Below are positions 25,300 through 37,749 of a DNA stretch of 64,000 bases, piece after piece. The stretch is from the NCBI GenBank assembly GCA_022113835.1, contig JAILWY010000021.1, forward strand, positions 3,472,001 to 3,536,000. The letters are read 5' to 3'. Under the pieces are notes generated by a model. The model did no database searches, was not told the origin of the DNA, and saw only the letters and a program-made list of their open reading frames with translations. The translations under genes and the position numbers were made by a program. Numbering within the stretch: the stretch's first letter is position 1; the number at the start of each line of letters is the position of its first letter. The DNA is from Atopsyche davidsoni (Eukaryota > Arthropoda > Insecta > Trichoptera > Hydrobiosidae).

Positions 25300-28200
25300 A
25301 TTAAATGATAATTTCAAATTAAAATTTAAAAAAAAATTTTTAACCTAGACTGCTTACCAAACCAAAACATTAAAGTCGCGCCTCCCGCAGATTTGATTAT
25401 AGCAATATTAGTATTTAGTAATGTAAATACACTTTTGAACATTATTTGCGTAATTTGCAAGTATGTTTATTCAGCTGGGCAGGCTAGTTTATTCTAATGA
25501 GAATTTTTTTTTTTTACATTTTTGCCTCTAAAAGTTTTGCATCTTGCCGCGGCGCCGTTAAATATACAAAGGACTAGAATATTTCAAATTTCAAACAAAT
25601 CTCATCACCATAAACAAAGGAGACTGTTATCCTTGGCGAGTTTTTTTAACAATGAAACTCCACCTCTTCTTTGTTCGTTTTTACTGCGTAACTTATGGAA
25701 AATGAAAAGGGTAATAAAATACTTTTATGGCTTTTAGTTCATGTTATGATAATATTATAATAATTTCATTTATTTCACTTACTTAAAAGGCTTATTTGAA
25801 TAGATGGGTACAAAAACCTACATTTTTTAAAATTGTTTTCCCGTCTTATATCAATCACTATCGTATACCTTAGAAATAATCACCGCAAGATTTTTGAGAC
25901 ATTATACATTTTTTTATTATTATTGAATGATGGGAATTCTTATGGATAACTCAAAATGGGCATGCAGTTATTTTGAATCAAAAATAGTAATCTTAAGGCT
26001 CATAATAAATTAGACCTAAAAATGTCTTTTTTTACAAAACTATATATTACTTTCTGCGAGGTTACTCTTTCTTTTTAAAATAACATTGAACCATATTGTC
26101 TCTGATGAAATAAAAGATTAAGCCATTTATTAATTTTCAAAATCATGATATATCATAAGAAAAAAAACTATCTGCACCTTGATAAAGCTATTAGCAAATC
26201 AGAAGGCAATATCTGAGCACACTTCAATAGGAAAGTCCAGGTATTTTTGTACTCCTCACCATCTCGGCTTTCTATGGCGCACGAAGAATCTGTAAACCCT
26301 CGTTTTTTTCCATGCAATTTGAGCGATGGGCAATAATTCCTGAAGATAAGATCCAATGGATTTCTAAATTGACAGCCGCGCCCATTACTATCAGGGATCT
26401 TAATTTATCGACATTTGAAGTATGCGAGTTTTTAAATCCGTGTAAAATATGGTATTTGGGAGACAGACCATTTAAAATTATTATTATGTAGATAAGTGTT
26501 ACTAAAAGTGTTTTTTTTTTAAATCAAATAATATTTTTGGTGAATTTCGTAATCAAATGAGGAAATACCTATTTAAATTTAAATGCATATTTTATTTATT
26601 CAAATTACTCAAATTAGTTTATGCTTAAGTTTTACGTATAAGTCTGTCTGAAGCCGTTAAAATGCGAAAATTTGATCAAGCTAGTTATTTTCTTATGAAA
26701 CTAAGCAATAAGGCATTTATGAAAAACAATGACTTATTTTTTTATTAGAACATTGATGAAGATATTGACGTAATTATTTCCTTCCAAAACGGTTTATATT
26801 GCATTGAGTTTGTATTTAAGAAATATCAAGCAGTCTGTTCTGAAAAAAATCTCAATTAGAAAAGCCTACGTAGTGCTTATGATAATGATTGTAATCTACG
26901 CCAAAAGCAAATTAACAGCCTTAAAAATATTTTTCCTTATTTGTTTATTAAAAATATCCTTCCGCTTTTCTGAATTGTTTCTTCTAGGCTTTCTATATAA
27001 ATATCTTCAGTCGCCCATCACTAATTTAAGCAAAACACATTTAAATTCGATACCGCAGTATTAGCATAAAATCCATATGCGATAAGGCGCATAGTAATCA
27101 CATCCTCTAGTTTTTTTTTATTATTATTTATGCAGTACAAAAAGTTCCGAGTTGCGTGGGAACCGAAAATCAGGGACTGGGGGAGAGGGAAGGGAGAAAC
27201 AATCACAGGTGTAATCTGCAGGATGAAGACCCACCCCAAATATAAAGTTGATGCATTCGCCCTTTTGTAGTTCGGGCGCACCCTTCCTGTGTTTCTTTCA
27301 CCACTCGTGGAATGTATTTTAATTCCAATGCATTACATAAAAATATTTATTTTTTTACCAGTTTAAATGATATCTGAAATTTGCTTCTAAATAAAATAAA
27401 ATAGTCAACAATACAAAAAATATATATTAACCTAAACGAACTTTAATAATAATTTTACTAAGCTTAACGAATAAACTAAGTTAGTAATTTTATAAAGTGA
27501 TACTTTATAAAATAAGCTACAAAATGTAATGTTTATATGTTAATGGTAATATCTAAGCATCTATTTTTTAGTTAAATTAACAATTGTTGTATATTCTTAC
27601 GCAGATCGACGTAATGCTCAATGTACAGGGTTTTTTTTATCGCTAAAGTAAAATAAAAAAACTCTGTTGTTGTCTATAAAAACTATGATTTAGTGACGTC
27701 AGCATCTGATTTTTGGTCATGTGATAGAAAAGTCTATACGGAATTACTGCTGGTATAAATATATTTTATCCATGTAGTTTTAATAGTATACTTACCATGA
27801 AAATACAAATTTATAGTTTTAGAAGGGCCCTACCAACCCTACCTTCTTCCTCTGTACTTTTATGTAAAATATTAATATTTAAAGGTATTTGGTATCGAAC
27901 TGGCATATAATCTGAGGGCGGAGTATTAAAAACACACTGCGTTCAAATCATGAAGTATTCCCCATTTCTCATCAATTTAAAAATTCACATTTCCATGATT
28001 TAGTATGCTAATAAAAATGCACGCACACGCAGTCTTCGTTGGCGCTATTCCCAGCAACAAATGATAATAAAAATAATAAACCCTCACCGTGACCGCCTGT
28101 CTCATGGGGGGTGCGTGCCGCCATGAAATCGCTTCCCCTGGCCAGCACCACCCTGCGTGGGAACGCATGCAACAGCTGGCAGGGGGAGGAGGAGGTTGCT

Positions 28201-31200
28201 TACCTGTTACGCGTGTAAAAAGCATTCCAGCGATTTGATTTACTTTCACTGCGTTTATTGTAAAGAGGAAGTGCATTGACATGCTCAATTAGTTGTTTTA
28301 ATAACATAATTTTAACAACAACAAAATATATACGATGCACCACTTAACTAATATTTTAGAAGGGTATGAAAGGTTAATCATTGAAGAGTAGTAATATATT
28401 AAATCATGATAAAAATAACTGCGCTATTAGATCTGAAAATAATACTCCCAAGACAAAAGTGCGCATTTCAATAGCATCGCAAGTGTGTGTAATAGAATGT
28501 GTGCAAGGCAAATTCACTTCCAAAGAGCGAGGAATGGTTCTCGGCTCGGGCCAGGGGTCGGAGCACAATGGGCCGCGAGCTCGGCAGGGGTCGTCAAGCA
28601 GTTAGCACGTGTCCCGCGAGGGCCTTTGTGAGTCACCTCGGGGACCCCAGACAATACGCAAAGAAGTGTGCTAAGATTTGAATGCCTTCGTACGAGGGTT
28701 ACACTTGAAATACTCGTAAAATCAAGATACCTAGCACGCTAATGTACTCAATCAAAAAATATATATGTTTGTTTTAAAATAAGAGGCACATCACTTTTAA
28801 TTATTTTTTAAATTACTATGATGACATAAAATTACATATTTCATTGTAAATTGTTTACTATGAAGACAAGCAATGCATACAGTATTCATTCATAAAATGT
28901 TTTGTTTCTACTTGCAGTATAATATTAATAAATTTGAAATCGTTGTCATTACAAGTATTATTATTAAATTAAATTGCTATAACTATAAAATCTATATTGA
29001 TGATACCAAACACAAACAAATTCGCTTGAACCGTGAAATATGAAAATTTATTTACCATAAACATATTACACATTACATCCCCTAACGGGATTATTCCTAA
29101 ACATTTATCTTATCACAAACTTATGATAACATATCGTCGTGGTATTCTATGGAATTCTTTCAGACCTTATATTATCAAAATCTATTGTATGTGCAGCTGT
29201 TCTTACGAAAACACCAGTCCTTGTACTCGAAAACCTATTCTTATCGTTTACTTCAAATTAAGGCATTAATGTGATTATTATAGTAATCGTGCATTTTAAT
29301 TTATTTAGTATTCCTGTCTTGTACTTTTCGAATCGTGATTATTTTCTAGTTTATATGGGTGCACAGTATTTTCAGCGAAAGGATAAATCTATGCACAAAT
29401 TATTGGCACCACTAAGCGATTTGTCACTCTTTAGTGTTTAATTTTAAATGAAATATATTAAACTTCTGGTATGTTATATTTACTATTCACTTAGTTTCGA
29501 TGGTTAATAGTAAGTATATCCTAAGAAACTCGTATCTCAATTAATAATTGATTTTTTTCTACTATACAAAATTAGTCTAAAAGTGATTATTTTGTTTCTA
29601 ATCAGTTCAATACTTTGATTTTGTAAAACCATGACACGTGGTAGTAGAATGATGTTAGATATTTGTTATTAAAACGTTACTTCGACATCACATATTATTC
29701 TATCAGTAGGTGATTTTGAGACAGTACTTTTATTTTAATGCGTACTCGAATTTTTAATTTCAAATAAAATTATTTTCTTATAACTTCTTGCAAAACATGA
29801 GGCGCGTGCTGTGACCAACCTCGAAGCAATACGTCGGTTCATATTTGAAGTTATTCCGTTATTATCGGTGACTTATGGGACATCTGCTCGGGTGTAATCT
29901 CTGGAAAGACGTTATATTTTGTTAGTGAAAACGACGCACAAGACAAATACGTCTTCCGACTCGCCGGCCGATCTAGTTTTGGACAATATGGAAGGGGAGC
30001 AGATTCAATAGGATGAATACATATTACGTACCCACTATCTGTGTATCTGAATTGAGTATAGCGGGTTAGTCAAGCCCATGGGGTAAAGTTACAGCTTTTT
30101 AAAAATCTAGATACTACTTGCTCGTCAGTAAGCTAAAAACCCAAAACCAGCACTTATATTAATTTAACTTTAAATTTACTCGACAAAAACAATACTTACC
30201 ACGATAAAAAAAACATCACGTCAAATAAGTACAAACGTATGATTTTTTTTTTTCATTATGCAACTTATCAAACGTATCGCAAAAGAATATAGATACTTTA
30301 CTATCATTTAAAATAAAAATTAATAAGTAGTTAGTAAATTACTTTGATCTATTAATTGTCATAAAATCGTATGTATTTCAAAACAGGAAATAGTACGAGA
30401 TCTATAATATATATGAGAAATAGATTAAAAAGATTTATACGTTATATTTATTGTACAAAATAAAAAAAATAGACGAAACTACTTTATGTCGAAGTCATCA
30501 CGATGCATGGTATAAAAATACTATTATAAATACGAATAATCATACTTAATGTTACTTTTATAAAAATACTCTAGTCAATGGATAATATTTTTTTAAACAT
30601 TTAAATCTTACTGTAACTCTGACTGAATTCATTACAAATAGTAATTTACGGAAATCGTATTAGCACGTTCGTAATATATATACTTTTCATTCACGATGTA
30701 GGTGTGTAACTACTCAGTATTTCTCATAGAAATGAAAAGAATAACTGAGCTTTATAAAACACACAGCATAAAGGACGCTTAATTTGAGGTTTCAAATAGC
30801 TCCCTTCTCCCGCACCAAATCGCCGAAGCCGAACGAGTCCGTTATGATTCCATTGTGAGGCAGCACCGCGTGGGGGAAGCTACCCGCGCCGGGCTCGACT
30901 CACAAACTACCCCCGGCATCTCAAAGAAATCCAAATCTCCAAATCTGCGGAACATCTGCAACTTTTGCTTTCAACGATGACATAATAGACTAGCCGTTAT
31001 CTCTTTCATTAATTTTTTTTCTATGGTGATTTCATAAACGGAAAAAAAAAACGTATATTACATAACTTATAATTTTGTTCAAACCTAATCTAACCGAATT
31101 ACGCAGTAAAGTAGAAGGCCGCAAGTAAAAATGCAGGTAACCGAGAGTGCCGTAAACGTATCAAGCCGGACAAAGCAGTGCTTTAGGCATCTTTACAAAG

Positions 31201-32300
31201 CAACTACTCGTTTTTAGACTATCCAAACCCGAATGTCTGCCGCCCTTGGGATAAATATTTTTAAATATTTCAGTCTTAGTTGAAAACTTGAATTGATTGA
31301 AAAAAAAACTTGCCGCTTCACTCGAGTCCCGTGGTTGGCAAGCAAGCGTGCTACCCGCGGAGCGGTTAGGGTGTGAAATCACTAAGATTTGGAATCAACA
31401 AAATTAGAAACGAGATTTAAAGAGAATGATTTTAATAAATAAAGAGTATAAACAACAATGACTATGACTATGTTATATATATTTAAAGTTTTTCGTGCAT
31501 TGAAAATGCTTAAATGTCTTAAAGAAATAATCTAGAAAGATAGCAAAAATCCTCGTCAATAAACTTTGGTTTACGGAAATGACTATGCATAACACTTTTC
31601 ATATTTATCTACTGCTAAATATACATATTATAGCTGTGACGAAATAAGCATGTTACGTGATTTTTTTATAATAATTTTAAATCGCATTTTGTAAGCTTGA
31701 AATAAAATAATAAATGACACTTTTGGTCAATTTATTAGTTTTTATTTGATTCATGCCATTTCCAGGCGTTTGCTTTCTTTTCTGAAATGACCTAGTAAAT
31801 TACTTTTGACGTATGGCTTCTTCGTATAAAGACACTTGTTTGTCGGTAAATGTATTGTTAATTAGATATAGGACAAGAGTAATAGGTTTTTTTAATAGAA
31901 TTTTCATGAAAAGCAGAATTTTCAAAATAACGACTAGCGACTGCCTACGTTTTACGAAATGAATAAAAATGACACATGTACATAATTAATTTTATTTCAC
32001 ATAAAAATTAATAATGCATATTAATTTGTAATGAAAATATAAATATAAAATGTTTTGTATGAAAATATTTGATGTAAAGTATGTATGTAAGTAGTTCGAC
32101 TTGCATTCAACATATTTTTTTTTCTTTATTAAATCTTGTGTATTTTAAAATTTCTATTTGCTTTCTGTTGTACTAAATATATTAAATAAAGCTTAAAGTA
32201 GCAATGTATCATAACATCGGCATTGTCATGATTCGTAAGGCTCTTTTATATTATGGGTCTACAAATTCGTTAAAAATTCAATATCTACACTTATTGTGAT
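25300..32300. other. Gene-poor region left of the gene cluster
   Basis: AT-rich DNA with scattered higher-GC patches: 27150-27290, 28080-28210 (minus-strand donors CGTAACAG|gtaagc and GTCACG|gtgagg border a Pro-rich frame), 28520-28660 (GC-rich, GGCTCGGGCCAGGGGTCGG) and 30790-30950. These may be regulatory or isolated exons; no protein family is recognised. Confidence 0.45.
31325..31380 (-). repeat. Possible tRNA-derived SINE head
   Basis: On the minus strand CGCGGGTAGCACGCTTGCTT is followed by GCCAACCACGGGACTCGAGT. This resembles a polymerase III A box (TAGCACGCTTGC) and a poor B box (GGGACTCGAGT). The match is weak and there is no tRNA fold that I can close. Confidence 0.25.
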
Positions 32301-32317
32301 AGTTTGCCATTACGATT

Positions 32318-32953
32318 ATGATAGATTTGAAGATCCTGCTGCTTGTTTTTGGCGGATTTATGTATTTATACTGTTCAACAATCAACCCAAAAGATAGCCG
32401 AGTTTCGGTAGAAGCCATATATTATAATGTGACACTGAAGGATGCCAGTGAATTTATTATAAACCCTGACAGTTTCGATAAGGTAAGTTTTACTAATTAA
32501 AAGTGTTGGAAGAAATATATATAAAAATCTAAAGCAATCACAAATGTATGTCTTCCTTTATAGTGGTTTCGTTGGATATCTTATGTCTATCCTGCAGATC
32601 ACAAACGTATCGGAAGGGGCAAAAAATATATTGTGGTTTTTGTCAGAGCTCCTATAATATTTGAAACTAAAATATTAACCGCTGAAGAAAACACTTTTCA
32701 GATGTTGCTAGAAGGTAATGCAGTCTTACGACCTGCTTTTGAAATAAAAGTGGAGCAAATGTGCAGTCATGAGCACCACCCGAGGGTCAAAATACACCTG
32801 TCGTTGACGTTTCAAAGATATTCAATGTTGTTTCACTTATTTATGGGGAAAATATTAAAAAGCGTATCGAAAGAGAGAATGTTAGAAGCATTAAGTAATC
32901 TGGAATACACACTGCAGAGGTTTGAAATGTTTAAAGCTTACAAAATGTTATAA
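32318..32953 (+). CDS. Secreted 184-residue protein of unknown family, two exons
   Basis: Exons are 32318-32482 and 32564-32953. The donor AAG|gtaagt and acceptor cctttatag|TGG join in phase 0, giving 184 residues. Residues 1-20 look like a signal peptide: MIDLK, then the hydrophobic stretch ILLLVFGGFMYLY and CS. An NVT glycosylation site follows at residue 37. The second exon (129 residues) begins WFRWISYVYP and reads as alternating short hydrophobic strands (IVVFVRAPIIF, HLSLTF) ending in a leucine-rich C-terminal helix. I do not recognise the family; the strand-then-helix order is loosely like START/SRPBCC ligand pockets, which is only a guess. The gene ends tail-to-tail against the carbonic-anhydrase-like gene on the other strand. 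Both splice sites and the continuous frame support a real gene; function is unknown. Confidence 0.72.
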
Positions 32954-32989
32954 ACTACTTGATTATGTAGGTGCCAAAACCGATACACA

Positions 32990-32995
32990 TTTATT
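32990..32995 (-). terminator. Poly(A) signal AATAAA of the carbonic-anhydrase-like gene
   Basis: TTTATT on the + strand (AATAAA on the - strand) lies about 45 bp beyond the minus-strand stop at 33038. A second AATAAA overlaps the stop codon itself. The signal sits between the stop and the poly(A) signal of the converging orphan gene. Confidence 0.5.
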
Positions 32996-33003
32996 AAAAT
33001 TGC

Positions 33004-33009
33004 AATAAA
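33004..33009 (+). terminator. Poly(A) signal AATAAA of the secreted orphan gene
   Basis: A canonical AATAAA lies 50 bp after the TAA stop of the plus-strand orphan. Cleavage 10-30 bp downstream would fall at or just inside the last coding exon of the opposite-strand carbonic-anhydrase-like gene, so the two transcripts probably overlap at their 3' ends. Confidence 0.6.
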
Positions 33010-33037
33010 ACAATATTGAAAATAAGATATATTTCCT

Positions 33038-35231
33038 TTATTTTTCTTTGGGAGGAATCCATTCCGGTGCAAGAAGGGAAGTATTTAGAGCTTGTGATGG
33101 ATTTACAAAATAAATATCATTCTTTTTAGATTCAGTGATTGTTGACATATCTTGAACTATTTGTTTTTTGTTAGAATCCAAAAGTTTATGAAACTCTTTA
33201 ATCTGTTTAGATAAAATTGTATTAAATGACTTTGCCACGAATGAGTTATACAAAATTTTATTTAATTGATAGAAAACTTACTTGAACTTCAGCAATACCG
33301 ATAACCCTCCTTGCAATCAACCACAATGCAGAGCATTTTTCTTTTCCGGAGACTATTTTCCCTTTGTAAAATAAGTAATTGTTCGCAAACGTGTAAATGA
33401 TATTTGTCAACGGCCATGGTGTCATTTGATACATTGTGTCTGCATTCTTTATTTCTGAAATATCATTGATCAAAAATTGTATCTTGCTATTGATTCCCGG
33501 CTGAAGCTACAGAATAAAATGAGTAAAATCAATAATATTACTTACACTTTGTATATCATACTTTGTTTTGATCCAATAGTTAATTATTTTATAATAAATA
33601 CCTTTAAAATATAAACAACTATTGCCAGGCCGTCGTCATGCTCTTTTGCAGTTTCTGGATAAAGATACTCTCTTTTAAAATGAACCACGTGCAATTCCAC
33701 GGAATGTCTAATAAAAGGTATTTAATTGAGAAAATTGTGATATCACATATTCTATGAAATGGTTTATTTCTCTTTGTAGTAAAGTTAGCTGTTCAGATTT
33801 ACTACTCTTTTCTAAAGTCTAATGTGTACCATATAAAAGTGGCAAAGTAGATTAGAAATGTGTTGACGAGTGAAATAATTTTTTTGATAGTCAGCACATT
33901 GCTTGCATTCTGTTAGATTAATAAAAAAGAAATTCAATATTTTTGACAGAGAGTACTTGGTGGAATTCCATTTTAATATTTTTGAATAAAATACTTGAGT
34001 GATTTTCCACATTTTTATTTTTATTAGTGACCGGTTTCGCCAACCTTTCACGTTGGCATTATCTCTGTTTGATAATGCCAACGTGAAAGGTTGGCGAAAC
34101 CGGTCACTAATAAAAATAAAAATGTGGAAAATCACTCAAGTGTTTTATTTAAAAATATTAATAAAAAACTTTGTAATATTTCATATAATCATAAATAACA
34201 TTAAACACTGTCAATTCACTAATGAAGATATTCTCTTGTATCCACCTCCCTCGCAGATCTTGTGTCTATCTTTTCTAAGATATTATCATCATCTATCCAT
34301 TGGATCATTGGATTTCCTTTCAATTGCTTAATATCTTGTATCAATTATTATGAAGATACCAATTTTGTACATCTATTTTCTTGTTGTTGACCTTCTCTGA
34401 TTAATTGCATCACTATGATATTAAAAATTTGGATTCCCCGCACTGATTTTTTAATGAAAAATAAGATAAGTTTATACCGATCTCCATCCACAGTATGAAA
34501 GCTGCCTTCGCATGGGTTTTTCCCCCAATGAAAGTGCATTTGCATGAATATATATCTATCCTTTAGTGGTCCCATTTCAATGCTAGGTCTGTAGGTCTTC
34601 CATGCACCGTGTATCAGAACTATATACCGGTAATATAAGAAAACTGGTCACTAATAAGAAAAAAATACCTGAATACATGAGGCCATCTATCTTTATTCCA
34701 GTTAATCGTAATCACATACATTTGTTCATAACTATCTATGTGATTATGTGAAGAGGTATTGCTTTTGCCGTGCAATTCATAATATGAAGCAGAATGTTCC
34801 ACTTTACATTTTTAAACATTTATTTTGTGGTCATGATAATAATTTTATCAGACTATGCTTTCTAAAGTATTAGTAGCATTTGAAAGGTAATAGATAATTC
34901 ATTATTACTTCATATTTATGAATTAAATTATTAAAGTTTCATTTTATGAAAACATAGGGGAAAAGACATGAGAATGTGATGTCCAACATATTATTTTATA
35001 TTACATACCTGTTTTACCATTATTATTCATTTTCAATTTACTGGGTACATCTTCATAGTTATTCCATATTAGCGGTGGACACTTAACCACCTTAGCATTC
35101 CCGATACTGATGTTAACCGGAGAAATAAGGTAGTCAGTTTTATATAATTTGGCGACAAAAGCTTTCCAATCTGGTTCATCCGATTTTACTGCAGGTTTCG
35201 CTTTTTTAACGTTTTTTTTTCCTTTCTTCAT
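33038..35231 (-). CDS. Alpha-carbonic-anhydrase-like protein, six exons, probably catalytically impaired
   Basis: Exons in order: 35231-35009, 34801-34669, 34588-34478, 33707-33602, 33506-33282, 33202-33038. All borders are GT..AG and phases match throughout (963 nt, 320 residues). There is no signal peptide; the N-terminus is Lys-rich, so it is probably cytoplasmic. Family landmarks: SPVNI (37-41), NNG (70-72), QMHFHWG (135-141) with zinc ligands His137 and His139, VELHVVH (159-165) with zinc ligand His162, and DDGLAIV. The human CA II residues Glu106 and Thr199 are replaced by Phe149 (GSFHTVDG) and Val243 (GKIVS); the His64 position is Lys73. About 45 extra residues lie between NNG and MGPL. 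Zinc binding may survive, but CO2 hydration should be lost or very weak, as in carbonic-anhydrase-related proteins. It diverges from MYCBPAP across 341 bp. Confidence 0.88.
33974..34160. repeat. Fold-back element with 90-bp arms in an intron of the carbonic-anhydrase-like gene
   Basis: The arms 33974-34063 and 34071-34160 are inverted copies with about two mismatches around a 7-base loop (TCTGTTT). The core reads GACCGGTTTCGCCAACC and is followed by AATGCCAACGTG and its complement. It lies in the third intron (33708-34477) of the carbonic-anhydrase-like gene. The two roughly 110-codon open frames crossing it in opposite directions are mirror images of the same palindrome and are not genes. 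It is probably a fold-back MITE; the near identity of the arms suggests a recent insertion or ongoing gene conversion. Confidence 0.85.
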
Positions 35232-35572
35232 ATTTTTAAATGTAACTCTGGGATATATAAAATAAACAGATCAATTTAATCAACATGTTAATGTAGGTAA
35301 TATAACATATTTTCTCTGATTATGATGATTGTTAGCTTTGGTTGTTGTTTTTGTTCCACAGTTAAATTTTAATAGGTTTTGTTAGTTAAATGAGGTTAAT
35401 AAATGAACAATTTAAAAAATATATACATAATACTTTAATTGTAATAAAAATAGTTGTATTGTATTTAGAACAGAGTTGGGATATAGAAACAAAGTGAGTT
35501 GAAAAGTCTAATAATCTGAAATAATTGCTGAAATTGTGGTTCCTGCGGAAATTCATTCCTGGAAACAAAAAT
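35232..35572. promoter_or_regulatory. Shared divergent promoter region between the CA-like gene and MYCBPAP
   Basis: Only 341 bp separate the two start codons (35231 on -, 35573 on +), so both 5' UTRs and core promoters must lie here unless unseen upstream exons exist. No TATA box is obvious; the stretch is AT-rich with TTAAATGAGG and TTGTTGTTTTTG runs. Co-expression of the two genes is an inference from the layout. Confidence 0.5.
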
Positions 35573-37545
35573 ATGAATAAGGAAGTTAGTAAGAAATTGA
35601 AAGCACCGTGGACAACTGACGTAGACAAACGAGTATGGTATTCAAAACATGGTAATGGATTTGAGTCGTTACAAAATATTCAAGAGAAAAAAAAAGCATC
35701 TGTCGAGAAACTTGTGGAAGTTAACCAATTAAAAAACTGGACAAAATGGACATCCGTACGAAAATCACAACATAAAAAGTTATTAAAAAGTACTGGCCGA
35801 GATCCCTGCAACCTCCTTATGAATTGTGATGATAAGTATAGGGCTAGAAAGGAAGAGAAAGAAGTAATTGCATTGGCCAGTGTAATGAAAAATTACGAAG
35901 ATGAAGGAATTCCAGGAGCCAAACTTTTAGCAACACAATATTTTCTGAAAGACTTCACCGATTCAAAAGAAAAGCTAAGAAAGGGCATTATTCCTGAAAT
36001 AACATACGTGGGGACTCCCCTTGTTATCAAACAAGAACTGGGAATTGATTGTTTTCAAACGTCAAATGATTCAGAGTATAAAAAAGAAAGATTAAATGTA
36101 TTGAAAGATAAAATTAAAATTATCCAACCTCACAGGTACTATATTCATTAACTTCTTAATGTTTTTACTATCTTTTGTATTATTTGTTTATTTACTCAAA
36201 TTTTAGGCCTATCACATCAAATTTAATAATAATTGGAAAAAAACCAATTCCTAAGCAAGAAGAATACATATCTATTATACCAGTCATTACAGTATCTTCA
36301 GATGAGAACTTAAATGAGGATATAAGCACCCTTCCAAAAACATTGTTAGAGCATATTATCGCTTTAAAAATAGATAACACACTTTTCGTAAATGAACCAG
36401 TAGGATATACGGCTACTCACTTAAGGAATCTGATGAAAGAAAGCTGGCACAGAGAAAAACAGAATTGGAAACTCACCTATGCCACAGAACCAGGCCAAAA
36501 GTGCTTGAAGTATGTTACGTTAACAAATATGGGAACAAAAGCCATTAGCATATATTGGTCTCAAGTAAAAGAAACTGCTAAATATGTGGAAGATAAACAA
36601 TTCCAATTGGTATTTTTCTTTGATCAAAATATACTCACTTTAATTCCTGGCGATTCGATTAATATGCAGTTTGGATTTTCATCGAATTCTCCTATATCTG
36701 TTATTGAGAAGTGGGAACTGATAACATATCCAGTTGTTAATAAAAGTCATAAAATCATCTTGATCCTTGACGGATTGACAAGGGACAATCCACAATTTGG
36801 GAACACTGCTGAAAACTTTAGCATAAATATCCAACAAAGGGTCACTAATTTGATTGTTGAAGATATTTTAAATGAAATCATTGGCACTCTTAAATGGGAT
36901 TCTTCATCAGGGGATTATAATGAAGATGGAGTCAGTGAAGAAATAATATTTAATGAAAAAAATCCTAGATACTATTATCGGCAAACCATTATAGAGAGAA
37001 TGAAAGAAATTTACCGTCAAGTTGCTGGAGATTGTAACAGTGAATGGGACTTGTCAGTTAGGACACTAAGAAATTTGATTCTGAAAGTTGAACTTTCAGA
37101 GCAAGCAATACTATATACAAAACTTAGAGATTGTTTATCATTATTGTTGACACCTAAATTCAAACTATCATTTGAGTTATCACCGTATGTAATATTTTAT
37201 GGTCTTTTATGCAAATGTATAAACAACTTTGAAGATGTATCGAATAACATTTTTGATACTATAGCAGCTTTGGGTGAAACAAAGATTAATTATTGTTTTG
37301 AAGAAAGTGATCCTCATTTAAAACCTGGAATGGAGCATGAAACCCTTGGAGCATTGAAGAATGTACCGACATCAATACAGCCTTTTGTATCGCAAAGCGA
37401 TAGTACAACGAGCCAATCCTCAATTACATTCATCAAAGACTACAAAGCTTTGTACAGAGATCTATTTTATGGAGCCGTTCACAATTTACTTTGTTCAACA
37501 ATTGATTCAATATGTGCTTTATTGGAACGACATGTTTCATATTAA
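35573..37545 (+). CDS. MYCBPAP: MYCBP-associated protein (MYCBPAP family)
   Basis: Exons 35573-36135 and 36207-37545 join CAG|gtacta to tttag|GCC through a split Arg codon, giving 633 residues. The start is the first ATG after an in-frame TAA at 35522. Landmarks of the family are GRDPCNLLMN (about residues 81-90), a Lys/Glu-rich segment, then ITYVGTPLVIKQELGI, and in exon 2 the beta-rich stretch with LVFFFDQN, LIPGDSINMQFGF and EKWELITYPV, which resembles the conserved MYCBPAP module. The C-terminus is helical (YRDLFYGAVHNLLCSTID). Vertebrate relatives are longer, so the N-terminus is shorter here. Known relatives bind MYCBP (AMY-1) and are linked to spermatogenesis and sperm-flagellum structure; an axonemal or testis role here is inference. 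Confidence 0.87.
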
Positions 37546-37741
37546 ATACAAATTCTTTTTTGAACTGCTCAATATTATGATGGAAATTTTAATTACGATG
37601 ATGTTAAATGTGTAATTTGTAGAGCTCATATTATATATTTTTAAAGCAGTTATGTATTTTTTTAGAGTATTTATGTTTATTTTGTAATTGGATTTGTGAG
37701 TAACAATGGATTAATTATAAGATCATTAGGTGTAGTATGAA

Positions 37742-37747
37742 AATAAA
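37742..37747 (+). terminator. Candidate poly(A) signal for MYCBPAP
   Basis: AATAAA lies about 200 bp after the MYCBPAP stop and is followed by a TG-rich stretch (ATGTTCATGTTGTA), the usual arrangement of a cleavage site. I saw no closer canonical hexamer. Confidence 0.45.
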
Positions 37748-37749
37748 TT

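Noticed and set aside
27977..28288. 103-codon minus-strand frame with a Pro-rich stretch
   Set aside because: It contains two internal splice donors and no linked exon or recognised family.
33812..34331. Two roughly 110-codon open frames on opposite strands sharing the same peptide
   Set aside because: They are the two strands of the inverted repeat at 33974-34160 and are not genes.
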